In this document: piece by piece, positions 52,245 through 60,793 of the stretch
How the letters are laid out: each line of letters opens with the position of its first letter
How positions within the stretch are numbered: the stretch's first letter is position 1
Assembly: GCF_000348985.1 (NCBI RefSeq)
Contig: NC_035924.1
Location: 868,001 to 932,000 of the forward strand
DNA length: 64,000 nucleotides
Direction: 5' to 3'
From: Huiozyma naganishii CBS 8797
Lineage: Eukaryota; Ascomycota; Saccharomycetes; Saccharomycetales; Saccharomycetaceae
Made by a program: the position numbers and the translations under genes
Notes under the pieces: generated by a model
What the model was told of the DNA's origin: nothing
What the model saw: only the letters and a program-made list of their open reading frames with translations
The model's database searches: none

Positions 52245-53384
52245 ACTTGACTGGAGTTGTTTGGTTGTTGTATCACCGAGTTAAGAAAGGAATTGAGAGT
52301 AAGACGAAAGGAGAACCAAAGAGAAAAAGCAAGCAACAAGAAGACAAGAGCGTGTTATATATATATAAACGACTGGAAGAACTGAGACCAAGGTAGGAAG
52401 TGGTATATATATAAAGTGAAAAATTTTGTTCTCTCGCAGTAGATGCACAAGATCTCAGTGGGAGAGAGAGTGGGAGGCAGGGAGGGCAGTGAAACAAAAA
52501 AAAAATTTTCGCTCCGTCTCTCTGCTGCCAGCGAAGGGTTGTCACACTGGACGACCCGCCCCTCTCCCACACACGCACTATTGTAGCCCTGTGTTAAAGT
52601 GCCCATCGTCTCCTTGTAGCCAGGCCCCTGCACTCTGCCAGGGAGCTAAGTGTGCAGGCTGCGTCTGCCCAGCCCCCCCAGCTCTCGCCCCCTGCGGCCT
52701 GCCGGGAAAGAACAAAACACTGCGTCTGCGAAACTCCCAGCACGCAATGCGGCCCAGAAACCACCCCACCCACGCAAACAGAGAACCGACCCCCAGAAGA
52801 AGCAGCCCAGAACAGGGTAACCCGCCCGCCGCCCGGAACAACCGCCCGCCCACACACCGCCCCCACGCCGCAACTTCCGGTTTCCCGGCACTGAAACGCA
52901 CGCACAACACCCCCCCCCCTCCGCTCCGCGGCTGCGCCGTCCCGCCCCGCCCGGGAACCGGACCGCGCGTCCAGATCTGGTCGAGACAGCGGCGACACAG
53001 ACACACGTAGTCACGCTGTTTCCCGCATCTCCCTCTGCAGCGCTGCATGCGCGCAGTGCTTAGCTGAAGTGATGCAGAATGCGTCGACACAATACACGGG
53101 GACAGAAAGTGGAGCTGCGCAGCCGGCGGGCAGAAGGACAGAGGGCACAATGGCTCGATGAGCTACGTTTTCGATGGGGTTCGTGCAAGTGTCCAGGATT
53201 ATATAAGTGGAGGTTGGAGGTGGGTCCCCTCGGGTGCTTGAGCCGACGTTCCTGGTTCTCGAGCTGTGTTTCTTGTTTGCTCGAGTAAGTCCTTTTTCCT
53301 ATTGTGGTAAGCTTGCTTGGAAACAGTGTACACTTTCTAAATATTATATAATACAGTGTAATATATTCATCAATTTACGCTAGA
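52245..53384. promoter_or_regulatory. Long divergent EFT/ATO3 promoter with C-rich GC island
   Basis: 1140 bp. Tandem TATATATA boxes near 52354-52367 and 52403-52413 serve EFT. From about 52620 to 53000 the plus strand is strongly GC-rich and C-skewed, including a run of ten C at about 52910-52919. CACCCACGCA at 52767-52776 resembles a Rap1 (RPG-box) site, expected upstream of eEF2. ATTATATAAGTGG near 53198-53210 is a likely ATO3 TATA box. Open frames across the island come from its scarcity of stop codons. Confidence 0.6.
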
Positions 53385-54158
53385 ATGAGCACTTCATCGT
53401 CTATACAGAAGACCAACACGATTGAGAAGGACAGTGCCAAAAATGTCGAAACCGTGCTGTTCGATCAAGACTACATCACTTTGGGTGGGCGTACCTACAG
53501 GAGGGACGACTTGCTGAACGCACTGGGGCCACAACATGCGTCAGCGGCGTACCCGCAGTCCACACACAGGAAATTGGCGAACCCGATCCCCCTGGGGTTC
53601 GCCTCGTTCTCCCTCTCCTGTCTGACTCTGTCGCTGTGTAACGCTAACGTCCGCGGTGTCACTAACGTTAAATTACTCATCTCGTTGTTCATGTTCTTTG
53701 GGGGCGCTATCGAGTTGTTCGCAGGGTTGCTATGTTTCGTGACGGCGGACACGTACGCAATGACCGTGTTCAGCTCGTTCGGTGGGTTTTGGATCGCATG
53801 GGGGTGTATCAACACAGACCAGTTCCACTCGATCTCCGCGTACAGCGACGATCCACAGATGTTGAATAATATCGTTGGCTTTTTCCTTGCTGGGTGGACA
53901 GTGTTCACTTTCTTGATGCTTATGTGCTCGTTGAAGACTTCGTGGGGGTTGTTCCTGCTGTTGACGTTTCTGGATCTGACATTTTTGATGCTCTGCATAG
54001 GAAGCTTCATCGATAACAACAAAGCGAAAATGGCCGGTGGGTATTTCGGTATCCTGTCAAGTGTCTGTGGTTGGTACTGTCTGTACTACTGCGTCGTCAC
54101 ACCAGAAAACTCATACTTCAACATTAAACCGGCAATGATGCCAAACTCACCTGTATAA
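53385..54158 (+). CDS. ATO3: Plasma-membrane ammonia/acetate transporter Ato3
   Basis: A 257-residue member of the AceTr (GPR1/FUN34/YaaH) family (S. cerevisiae Ato3 about 275). These proteins carry acetate or export ammonium in ammonia signalling. The family motif NPIPLGFASFSLS (N-P-x-P-L-G) starts helix 1 near residue 65. Five more helices follow, with FGGFWIAWGCI and FLLLTFLDLTFLMLCIG among them. The N-terminal 60 residues are cytosolic and include GGRTYRRDDL. Position between EFT and NKP1 matches YDR384C. Confidence 0.94.
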   Translation: MSTSSSIQKTNTIEKDSAKNVETVLFDQDYITLGGRTYRRDDLLNALGPQHASAAYPQSTHRKLANPIPLGFASFSLSCLTLSLCNANVRGVTNVKLLISLFMFFGGAIELFAGLLCFVTADTYAMTVFSSFGGFWIAWGCINTDQFHSISAYSDDPQMLNNIVGFFLAGWTVFTFLMLMCSLKTSWGLFLLLTFLDLTFLMLCIGSFIDNNKAKMAGGYFGILSSVCGWYCLYYCVVTPENSYFNIKPAMMPNSPV

Positions 54159-54481
54159 GGCAATGGTGCTTGCATCTCGCGCCGTGGCCCTTATTATCAA
54201 TCAGCATTCCTTTTTTTCCCCTTACTGGCTTACCAAAGTCATCTACATCTCTCCAAATTCGCTAATACTATAGTCAATAAATAAATTAAAAACTGTATAC
54301 TACTCATCAATTTTTTGTTCTATGACATGTTTTCAACTATGCCAATTTATGAATTTTACTCAATCTTCGTATTTCACACCGAAATGTGAAGATTTAAAGG
54401 AAAACAAAAAATATACTGAAAACTGTACCGTATACTGTCACCTTGAAGATACCGTCCATCAACAGTCCCTGTCCCTCATAG
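54159..54481. other. ATO3-NKP1 intergenic
   Basis: 323 bp of A/T-rich sequence between tandem genes, with CAATAAATAAATTAAAAAC near 54273-54291 as a plausible ATO3 3'-end signal. No gene or RNA seen. Confidence 0.45.
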
Positions 54482-55165
54482 ATGTCGCATCTCGAACACA
54501 TAGCGACTTTTCTCGATGAAGAAGTGACAAGAATAACAGACCCGACAACGGCTCCTACCGGGGTCCCCCCTGACATCGTCGATCTAGTCAATGCAGAGAT
54601 CGCCAGACGCAGGGCAGATAAGACAGACACGACAACAAGAGACTTTGTAGCGCGCAAAGTGTACCAGCTAGCACACCGCAAGAAATTGACCCTTTTCAAG
54701 TGCATAGTGCACGATATACAAACGAACAACGCACTCAAGAAGACCGAGATCGGCGACTCCATCGGGGCCATTAGCACTTCGAACTTGAAAACCCTCATTG
54801 AAAATATATACAAACTACCAAGCCTGACAGATCTCGATACAACAGGTACACAGGAAATACAATCACTCAGGGAGTACTTGGTTCTGCGCAAGGAATTGAT
54901 GGCACAATGCACAGCGATTGAAATTGGGGGATCCAAATTGAAAGAGTTGCGAGAGCAAAATGCGGAGGTAGAGTTACTGCGGAGGTCAATCTTGGAGACC
55001 ACGGGCTCCGATGATATTGTTCAGTACCTGAAAACGTACCATTCCAAACTTGTAATAGAGTTGAAGGAATTAACTTTGACACTGGAAGAGAAGATCAAAT
55101 CCTCGAATCAGTCCCCGGCCCAACTAGAGACTTTGCGAACGATTCTAAAAGAATTGCAAGATTAA
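54482..55165 (+). CDS. NKP1: Inner kinetochore (CCAN) protein Nkp1
   Basis: A 227-residue, mostly helical, coiled-coil protein (S. cerevisiae about 238) with no enzyme motif. Nkp1 pairs with Nkp2 and joins the COMA/Ctf19 complex at centromeres. Visible are a conserved N-terminal helical block (PPDIVDLVNAEIARRRADKT) and a long C-terminal coiled coil (about 140-225, LKELREQNAEVELLRRS, IELKELTLTLEEKIK). Sequence alone is weak; the call leans on synteny between ATO3 and RPP2B, as for YDR383C, and on length and coiled-coil layout. Confidence 0.85.
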   Translation: MSHLEHIATFLDEEVTRITDPTTAPTGVPPDIVDLVNAEIARRRADKTDTTTRDFVARKVYQLAHRKKLTLFKCIVHDIQTNNALKKTEIGDSIGAISTSNLKTLIENIYKLPSLTDLDTTGTQEIQSLREYLVLRKELMAQCTAIEIGGSKLKELREQNAEVELLRRSILETTGSDDIVQYLKTYHSKLVIELKELTLTLEEKIKSSNQSPAQLETLRTILKELQD

Positions 55166-55354
55166 CCCCCACGGCACGCCTACACGGTACTTCTAGTCAA
55201 ATAGTGTATTATATACATATTCATTTTATTTCAGATAAACATATATAATTGATGCGTACAGCGAGTAACTGACCAAAATAAAAAAAAGAGTAGAAATGGG
55301 ATAACGAATTGAATAAAAAATGCAGATACATTCTATACTTGAATACTAACTCCC

Positions 55355-55687
55355 TTAGTCGAACAAACCGAATCCCATGTCGTCATCGGATTCTTCCTTG
55401 GCTTCCTCTTCCTTTTCTTCAGCGGCTTCAGCAGCACCACCAGCAGCGGCACCGGAGGCACCGGCAGCAGAGGCGACACCACCAGCTGGGACAGAAGCGA
55501 ACTTCTGGGCACCGGCAGCAATGATCTCGTCCAAAGAACCCTTACCTTCCAAAGAGGATAGCAAAGCAGAGATTCTGGCTTCATCAGCTTCGACACCGAC
55601 AGCTTCGATGACGGTCTTGATGTCAGCAGCAGATGGGGATTCGTTACCACCCTGGGTCAATAGTAGGTAAGCGGCTAGGTACTTCAT
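55355..55687 (-). CDS. RPP2B: 60S acidic ribosomal stalk protein P2-beta
   Basis: A 110-residue P2-type stalk protein, the same length as S. cerevisiae Rpp2B. P1/P2 heterodimers recruit elongation factors. It begins [19 protein letters not shown], has the Ala/Gly-rich hinge in the middle (about 65-85), and ends in the universal acidic tail [12 protein letters not shown]. The frame continues upstream to 55714, but the ATG at 55687 gives the family start. Codon use is highly biased. No intron. Confidence 0.97.
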   Translation of the reverse strand: MKYLAAYLLLTQGGNESPSAADIKTVIEAVGVEADEARISALLSSLEGKGSLDEIIAAGAQKFASVPAGGVASAAGASGAAAGGAAEAAEEKEEEAKEESDDDMGFGLFD

Positions 55688-55988
55688 TGTTCTTGGGGTT
55701 CTTGAAATAATCAATTTAAGCTAACAGCAGACTATTCCTTGGGGGATCTAACAGATGGGAACGAATTGAAAGTAAAAGTAGTGCAAGCAAGAAACAGTTT
55801 TCCATACAAGAAAGTAAAAATATGTTTAATGAACAAAAAAACTTGAAATTTGAAATTTGAAAAAAAAAAGTTTTTTTTTGCGTCGATTTTTTTTCGATTC
55901 AAAAAATGTTTCTGTCGCTTTGGACGGCGTTCTGAAACGTGTGCGAAACTACTGGAACTATATACCGCCATTTTTTCTGCTGGAGGCG

Positions 55989-55999
55989 GGAATCGAACC
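55989..55999 (-). promoter_or_regulatory. Orphan TFIIIC B-box (tRNA T-arm-like)
   Basis: GGTTCGATTCC on the minus strand is an 11/11 match to the Pol III B-box consensus GGTTCGANTCC. It sits in a hairpin-capable GCGGTTCGATTCCCGC (55986-56001) followed by CTCCAGCA, like the 3' end of a tRNA. No A-box, matching acceptor strand or T-run terminator is present, so it is not a whole tRNA gene. Confidence 0.55.
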
Positions 56000-56277
56000 G
56001 CTGTTCGTGGTTAAAACGTTACCTGACTCTTAATTACTTGATTTGCTGGGTGTCGGACACACAGAGATCGGCACCATGACTTTCTGGAGAAAGCATTGAC
56101 GGCGACACATACAGACTCTGTTTTGGTGTCGAGAGGTAATAACATTGCTCCCTATTGTTCTAGTTGATGAAGTAATGCTCTAGAGATTGACGTACAGAGG
56201 AAAAAATAATACGTTAAAAATTGAAAAAATTACTGGAATCTGTGATTAGATAATTTAATAAGCTGAGTATTCAATAG

Positions 56278-56284
56278 TGAGTCA
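56278..56284 (+). promoter_or_regulatory. Gcn4 site of ORT1
   Basis: TGAGTCA, the optimal Gcn4 half-site pair, 122 bp upstream of the arginine-pathway carrier gene ORT1. Confidence 0.65.
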
Positions 56285-56405
56285 GCACCATGTAGATTTA
56301 TATATACACATACAGGTTTGTATACCGGCGCGTAGATATTTTGGCAGCTATATTATACTGCTGGACAGGCTACAAAAGATATCAGTTTGAACCCGACCAC
56401 TTGTC

Positions 56406-57275
56406 ATGGCTGAAGAACACTCAATAAATAATGAGAATTCGGCGCTCAAGGATATCATGAACGGGTCCATAGCCGGTGCCATCGGGAAGTTTATAGAGTA
56501 CCCGTTTGACACAGTGAAAGTCAGATTACAGACACAGGGGTCGAGCATCTTCCCTACTACTTGGTCTTGTATCAGATACACGTATAGGAACGAGGGTGTT
56601 TGGAACGGGTTCTTCCAAGGCATAGGGTCTCCGCTTTTCGGCGCCGCTCTCGAGAACGCAACGCTGTTTGTCTCTTATAACCAGACATCGAAACTGCTGG
56701 ATAAATATTGCAAAGTATCTGAGCTTAATAACATATTGGTTTCAGGTGCAGTCGCTGGGTCCTTCGCCTCCTTTGTTCTGACGCCAGTGGAGCTGATCAA
56801 GTGTAAATTGCAGGTCGCCAACTTGGAAAACCAGATACCGGGGAAGGCCAAGCAGAACACAAAGATCATCCCCACACTACTGTCCGTGATCAAAGGGAAA
56901 GGTGTGTTGGGTCTGTGGCAGGGCCAATCGTCCACGTTCATCAGAGAATCCCTAGGCGGTGTCGCATGGTTTGCAACTTACGAGCTGATGAAGAAGTCGT
57001 TTAAGAAGAGACACCCAGGGAGAGACAACAAGACATGGGAGCTGCTCGCGAGTGGTGCAAGTGCGGGTCTTGCATTCAACGCCAGCATATTCCCAGCAGA
57101 CACCGTCAAGTCGATAATGCAAACAGAGCACATCTCTTTGGTCAACGCCGTTAAAAAAGTGTTCTCGAAGTACGGATTCACCGGCTTCTATCGCGGGCTC
57201 GGGATAACGTTGATCAGAGCTGTTCCAGCCAATGCAGCCGTATTCTACACCTACGAGACATTATCTAAAGCATGA
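56406..57275 (+). CDS. ORT1: Mitochondrial ornithine carrier Ort1 (Arg11)
   Basis: A 289-residue mitochondrial carrier (S. cerevisiae about 292) that exports ornithine from the matrix for arginine synthesis. Three repeats of about 100 residues each start with Px[DE]xx[KR]-type motifs: PFDTVKVRLQT, PVELIKCKLQV and PADTVKSIMQT, and two membrane helices follow each. It is YOR130C in S. cerevisiae; its place between RPP2B and COI1 is another sign of interleaving with the chromosome XV sister region. Confidence 0.95.
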   Translation: MAEEHSINNENSALKDIMNGSIAGAIGKFIEYPFDTVKVRLQTQGSSIFPTTWSCIRYTYRNEGVWNGFFQGIGSPLFGAALENATLFVSYNQTSKLLDKYCKVSELNNILVSGAVAGSFASFVLTPVELIKCKLQVANLENQIPGKAKQNTKIIPTLLSVIKGKGVLGLWQGQSSTFIRESLGGVAWFATYELMKKSFKKRHPGRDNKTWELLASGASAGLAFNASIFPADTVKSIMQTEHISLVNAVKKVFSKYGFTGFYRGLGITLIRAVPANAAVFYTYETLSKA

Positions 57276-57481
57276 GCACGCCCGTATACCACTGCATTTT
57301 ATGTCTATATCCTGTATACTACTCATCGATAAAACTGCATAACCCAAAAACTTGATGAAGTGAGAAAAAAGAGAAAGGAAAGGAAAGGGAGAAACAAAAA
57401 AAGGTCGCACACAACTCATTAGAGCACAAATGGTACGTGAAAGTGGTGGACACAACTACCTTTTAAGAACCAAAGCCAATT

Positions 57482-57893
57482 ATGGATTCTTTGAACCCGT
57501 TCAAGCACGTTGGGTATGTTTGCAGTTTTTTTCTTTCCTGTAGCGTGTTTCTGAAATTGTGGGATAGATCACTAACAGACTTTACACAGTAAGAGTATCT
57601 TGTACGTCTCTGTAGCAGGGATTTTGTCCATCTACATCTCAAAGAGTATCATCAGAAGAAGGAGGGAAGCCAAATTTCAACCTAATGCGAAGATGGCTGC
57701 TGATGAACACGACAGAAACAACAATACGTACTACGATAATCTGGCACAAGTGAAACCGGGGTTCCCACTACCGAAGGAAGACGGTAGTGTACCAGAAAGA
57801 AAAAGCAAGTATGAAGCTGGTGGAATCAGCGCCGTGAGTAGGAAAAGGGGCGATAAACTTGGATTTTGGGATAGAAGAAGGGATGACGATTGA
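57482..57893 (+). CDS. COI1: Mitochondrial Cox-interacting protein Coi1 (YDR381C-A-like), one intron
   Basis: A spliced gene: exon 1 57482-57513 (32 nt, MDSLNPFKHV plus two bases), intron 57514-57589, exon 2 57590-57893. The product is 111 residues (S. cerevisiae about 114). It has one membrane span near the N-terminus (ILYVSVAGILSIYISKSII), an arginine-rich stop-transfer (RRRRE) and a hydrophilic tail with GFPLPKEDGSVPERKSKYEAGGI, given here as PLPKEDGSVPERKSKYEAGG. The homologue is a mitochondrial membrane protein linked to respiratory complexes. Joining the exons restores one open frame, and the S. cerevisiae gene is also intron-containing. Divergent from nothing; YRA1 is convergent. Confidence 0.85.
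57514..57589 (+). other. COI1 intron (76 nt)
   Basis: 5' splice site GTATGT at 57514-57519, branch point CACTAAC at 57570-57576 (C instead of the usual T at position 1), 3' splice site CAG at 57587-57589, 13 nt from the branch adenosine. Confidence 0.85.
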
Positions 57894-58107
57894 CCGTTGC
57901 ACAGTAATCCCAGCCCAGTCAATAAGTCTCTGTAAAGCCTCCTTCACCAGTATTTGTAAATAGAACCAGGAGCCGATGTGAAGCGATTCAACAAGGCTAC
58001 AATAAATTTCTGTTAAATAAAGATATTATATTAATTAAACACTAGTCTTCGAATGTTAAGGAGATTGACCGGACTGTTCCTCGACAACACGAATACAATA
58101 AAGAAAA

Positions 58108-59744
58108 TCATTTCTTCTCCTCAAAATAGTCAGCCATCTCCTTGTCCAAATCTTCTAGACTCTTCTTAGCTGGCTTAGCCTTTTTCTGCTGTTTTTGCTT
58201 CTTGGCAGCGGCTGCTTTCTTGTTTGGAGCGTTCACTTTCTGGACCTTAGGTTTGTTTTGGACAACATTCATTCTTCTCAAAAGTGGAGCTCTCAATGGC
58301 AAGGCCTGGATTCTTCTGGACAAGTCCTGGCTTTGCATAGTTGGACTGACAATCAAGTTCAATCTTAATCTGGATCTACCATTGTCGATAGGAGCATTGT
58401 TGAACTTGGTGACTGCCCTCCTGGCTAGTTCAGCGTTTCTGAACGTGATGTTGGCCATACCTGTGGACAAACCCCTTTCATTGTAACTTAGCAAAACACC
58501 TGAAACACCACCGATGTGAGTAGCAAAAAATTCCTATAGAACAAAACGATTGGAAATAAAATAAAAACTGTTAGTGACTCCGAGAAAATTCAAGTGGATA
58601 AAAATCAAAAAAATAATATGTTAGGCTCAACTATAACTGCAACAAAAAATCTTATAATGGAAGGTGAAACAAACTTTTTTCGTGGAACACCGTTATAATT
58701 TCTTTCTACGACAAGAAAAAAATCCAGCTGTTCTCCGAAAACTCCTGCTCCGTATGCAATACGGCGAGACAGTAGATCAAAAAGTTCTCTGATGGCCAGA
58801 GATTCGACAAGGTTTCATTAGGCAATGGATAAGGATTTCACAACTCTTGGTATCCAGAAAAAGGAAATACCAAAAAGAGTTGGCATAAAAAAAGCAGATC
58901 CTATTCGATAGTACAATTCATCTCATTGTGTGACTGCAATGTTCTGGAGGTTAATTTTCCAACTCAAAAAAGATGGAACGAGTTCCATAGTGTATTATGA
59001 TCATCTCCCTCAAGTAAAAAGATAACAAAACTAATTGCTCCTTTATTGATTAATAATGGCACTAGGAATAAAAAAGAACCAAAAAAACGCACAATAACCT
59101 TCAACAGAAGTCACATAAATCATAAATGATACAATTTTCTATTCTTGCATGAGAACGAAAAAAAAGACGACACGTGGCCATAAGTGGCATTGTCATTGAT
59201 GATATTCCTATCGAAAATAAAGGTAAGGAAGGAGAACCCTTTCCAAACCATCCATAAATTCCCAGTTTGTCGAATCCCGCCTGAAACTTCTTTACAGCGA
59301 AACACTACTTGGTAGCGACACCGTATCGAGAAGTGTGATGAAAAAATCCAGCAAATTATTTGTTCCATCTCGTTTAAACCGCATTCATAAAAGGTTACAG
59401 TTAAAACCCATATCGACTTAATGCACTTTGGTTATCATTGAGCACAAAATATACCTATCGCAACATACTCTGACAGCGTCTTGTTTGATATCTCTTGGCA
59501 AACCCTCGACGTTGACTTTGACAGCGCCAGAACCATTCGCAACTTTGGCAACTCTGGCAACAGCGCTCGCTGGTGCTCTAACGTTTCTAGGAACAGCACG
59601 ACCAACGGCACCACGACGGTTAACGTTGACTTGCTTAGTGGCCCTCTTTGGGCCATTACCGCGAGCACCGCCGCTACGAGAAGTAGCTCTGTTTGGTCTC
59701 TTGCCAATAATTTCGTCTAGAGATTGATCTAAGTTTGCAGACAT
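58108..59744 (-). CDS. YRA1: mRNA export adaptor Yra1 (REF/ALY), one large intron
   Basis: Spliced gene: exon 1 59469-59744 (92 codons), intron 58534-59468, exon 2 58108-58533. The 233-residue product (S. cerevisiae about 226) couples Sub2/TREX to the exporter Mex67. It starts with a Sub2-binding motif (LDQSLDEIIGKRP), then an Arg/Gly/Ala-rich segment. The RRM is cut by the intron after GLPRDIKQDAVR and resumes EFFATHIGGVSGVLLSYNER, with ANITFRNAELARRAVTKF following. A basic linker and the second Sub2-binding tail KKSLEDLDKEMADYFEEKK close the protein. The intron position is conserved with S. cerevisiae, where the long, poorly spliced intron mediates autoregulation; the same is inferred here. 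Confidence 0.96.
58534..59468 (-). other. YRA1 intron (935 nt), non-consensus branch point, internal hairpin
   Basis: On the minus strand: 5' splice site GTATGT (59468-59463), branch point CACTAAC (58576-58570), 3' splice site TATAG ending at 58534. The S. cerevisiae counterpart is about 766 nt and also departs from TACTAAC (GACTAAC, from memory). A 13-bp stem with a three-base bulge lies at 58841-58882. No snoRNA box pattern seen. The exon sequences on both sides join in frame through the RRM. Confidence 0.9.
58841..58882 (-). other. Hairpin within the YRA1 intron
   Basis: CAACTCTTGGTAT at 58841-58853 pairs with ATACCAA...GAGTTG at 58867-58882, with three A bulged on one side and a 13-nt loop. 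It is the most evident inverted repeat in the intron and could act in the unspliced transcript. Confidence 0.7.
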
Positions 59745-60145
59745 CGTTTATAGAGGGAGAATTTGTTATTAAGTTATGTTTTGAAATAAAAACAAACTCT
59801 TTGGTTAGTTCTTTTTTTGGAGGTTAAGTAGGGAAGACTTTAAAAAAAGGGTAAACCTATGAAGTCTTGTCCTTTCTTTCGTCGCTTATTCTTTCCCGAA
59901 GCAACGGGAGGAAAAGGAGTAAGAGCATTTTCTGCAAGAAAACGGGAAATTTTCCTGAAAATTCGCTGCCCTTTTATACTTGAACTTTTTTTTCCTTTCT
60001 TTTCTTTTTTTACCGCATTGGGTTAACGAATTAGGAAAAATAACGGTGATTCCATTCTATTATGCTGCATACAATAATGAATACCATGTATAGACTTATA
60101 TAGATGTATCTGGTGACCTCCCGTTTAAACAACGGGGTATCTTGC
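59745..60145. other. YRA1 promoter / PET18 3' region; synteny breakpoint
   Basis: 401 bp between two leftward genes. T-rich tracts (TTTTTTTTCCTTTCTTTTC near 59985-60004) and GCAACGGGAGG-type sequence upstream of YRA1. Chromosome IV-type gene order ends here and chromosome III-type order (PET18, MAK31) begins. No LTR, tRNA or other repeat was seen at the junction. Confidence 0.5.
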
Positions 60146-60793
60146 TCAGACTTCGAAGCAGCCGTCGAAGAACTCGAATTCGAAGTTTACGCATTTCACG
60201 AACATCTTTTCGACGGTATCGACTGGGAATTTGTTCACCTCACTCTTTAAAAAGTCGACCCATTCGATGAAGTGCTGGCCGTCATGTAGATCAATCCATG
60301 TCTGGTACTTCCAGTGGAGGCCCTCCTTTCTGGGGAGATCATGTGCCCATTTTAGGTAGACGTCCTCCAGCACCCAGAGGAACGTGATGTACTCAGCGTA
60401 GGATGTTGTTGTGGATTTCAACATCTCGCTCATGAAGTTTACGTATGGGGCGATACGGTTCAATTTTTCCGTTTCGAACTTGGTCTTTTCGGCAGGAGTC
60501 ACCGAGGGAGCCAGCAGTTCCAACACGTCTCTAAAGTATGTGTTTTCATCAGAGGCAAAAAACCCAATTTTTTTGGCCAGAGTGATTAAGGGATCTAGTT
60601 CCGGAGCCAGAGACGTAATCTTACAGATCAATCTCAAACTTTCCTCGAAAAATTGGACATCTTGCGCCAAGTAAACAAACAATTGACGATCGGATAGTGT
60701 GCCCTGACACAGTTGTTTCGTCAATTCGTGCTCGGTAGCACTTTTGTACAGATCTGGGTGTCTGGAGATCAATTCGTCTGTAGTACAAGTCAT
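60146..60793 (-). CDS. PET18: TenA/THI-4 family protein, Pet18-like, copy 1
   Basis: A 215-residue all-helical protein, the same length as S. cerevisiae Pet18 (YCR020C). TenA-family proteins act in thiamine salvage (aminopyrimidine hydrolysis) in other organisms; the role of Pet18 is unclear. Family residues visible: the aspartate in FVYLAQDVQFF, tyrosines in TSYAEYITFLWVLEDVYLKWA, and the C-terminal glutamate in NFEFEFFDGC. The catalytic cysteine of the TenA_C class is not at its usual place in YITFLWVLEDVYL, suggesting the TenA_E class. It is about 80% identical by eye to copy 2 (62690-63337), so the two arose by tandem duplication. Confidence 0.92.
   Translation of the reverse strand: MTCTTDELISRHPDLYKSATEHELTKQLCQGTLSDRQLFVYLAQDVQFFEESLRLICKITSLAPELDPLITLAKKIGFFASDENTYFRDVLELLAPSVTPAEKTKFETEKLNRIAPYVNFMSEMLKSTTTSYAEYITFLWVLEDVYLKWAHDLPRKEGLHWKYQTWIDLHDGQHFIEWVDFLKSEVNKFPVDTVEKMFVKCVNFEFEFFDGCFEV

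Larger units (their letters stand above)
55688..56405. promoter_or_regulatory. Divergent RPP2B/ORT1 promoter
   Basis: 718 bp. On the RPP2B side there are long A and T runs (55859-55905), typical nucleosome-poor tracts of ribosomal protein promoters. A T-arm-like B-box lies at 55986-56001. A perfect Gcn4 site TGAGTCA at 56278-56284 is 122 bp before the ORT1 ATG, fitting general amino-acid control of arginine synthesis. Confidence 0.65.

Noticed and set aside
52578..53150. Overlapping open frames of 120-190 codons in the EFT/ATO3 spacer
   Set aside because: Several frames on both strands are open at once, a composition effect of the GC island; no family signature.
55981..56060. Possible tRNA gene upstream of RPP2B
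   Set aside because: Only a T-arm-like B-box is present. There is no A-box, the T stem lacks one pair, and no anticodon arm or T terminator fits.
59745..60145. Transposon or LTR at the YRA1/PET18 synteny break
   Set aside because: No TG...CA-bounded repeat, target duplication or tRNA seen.
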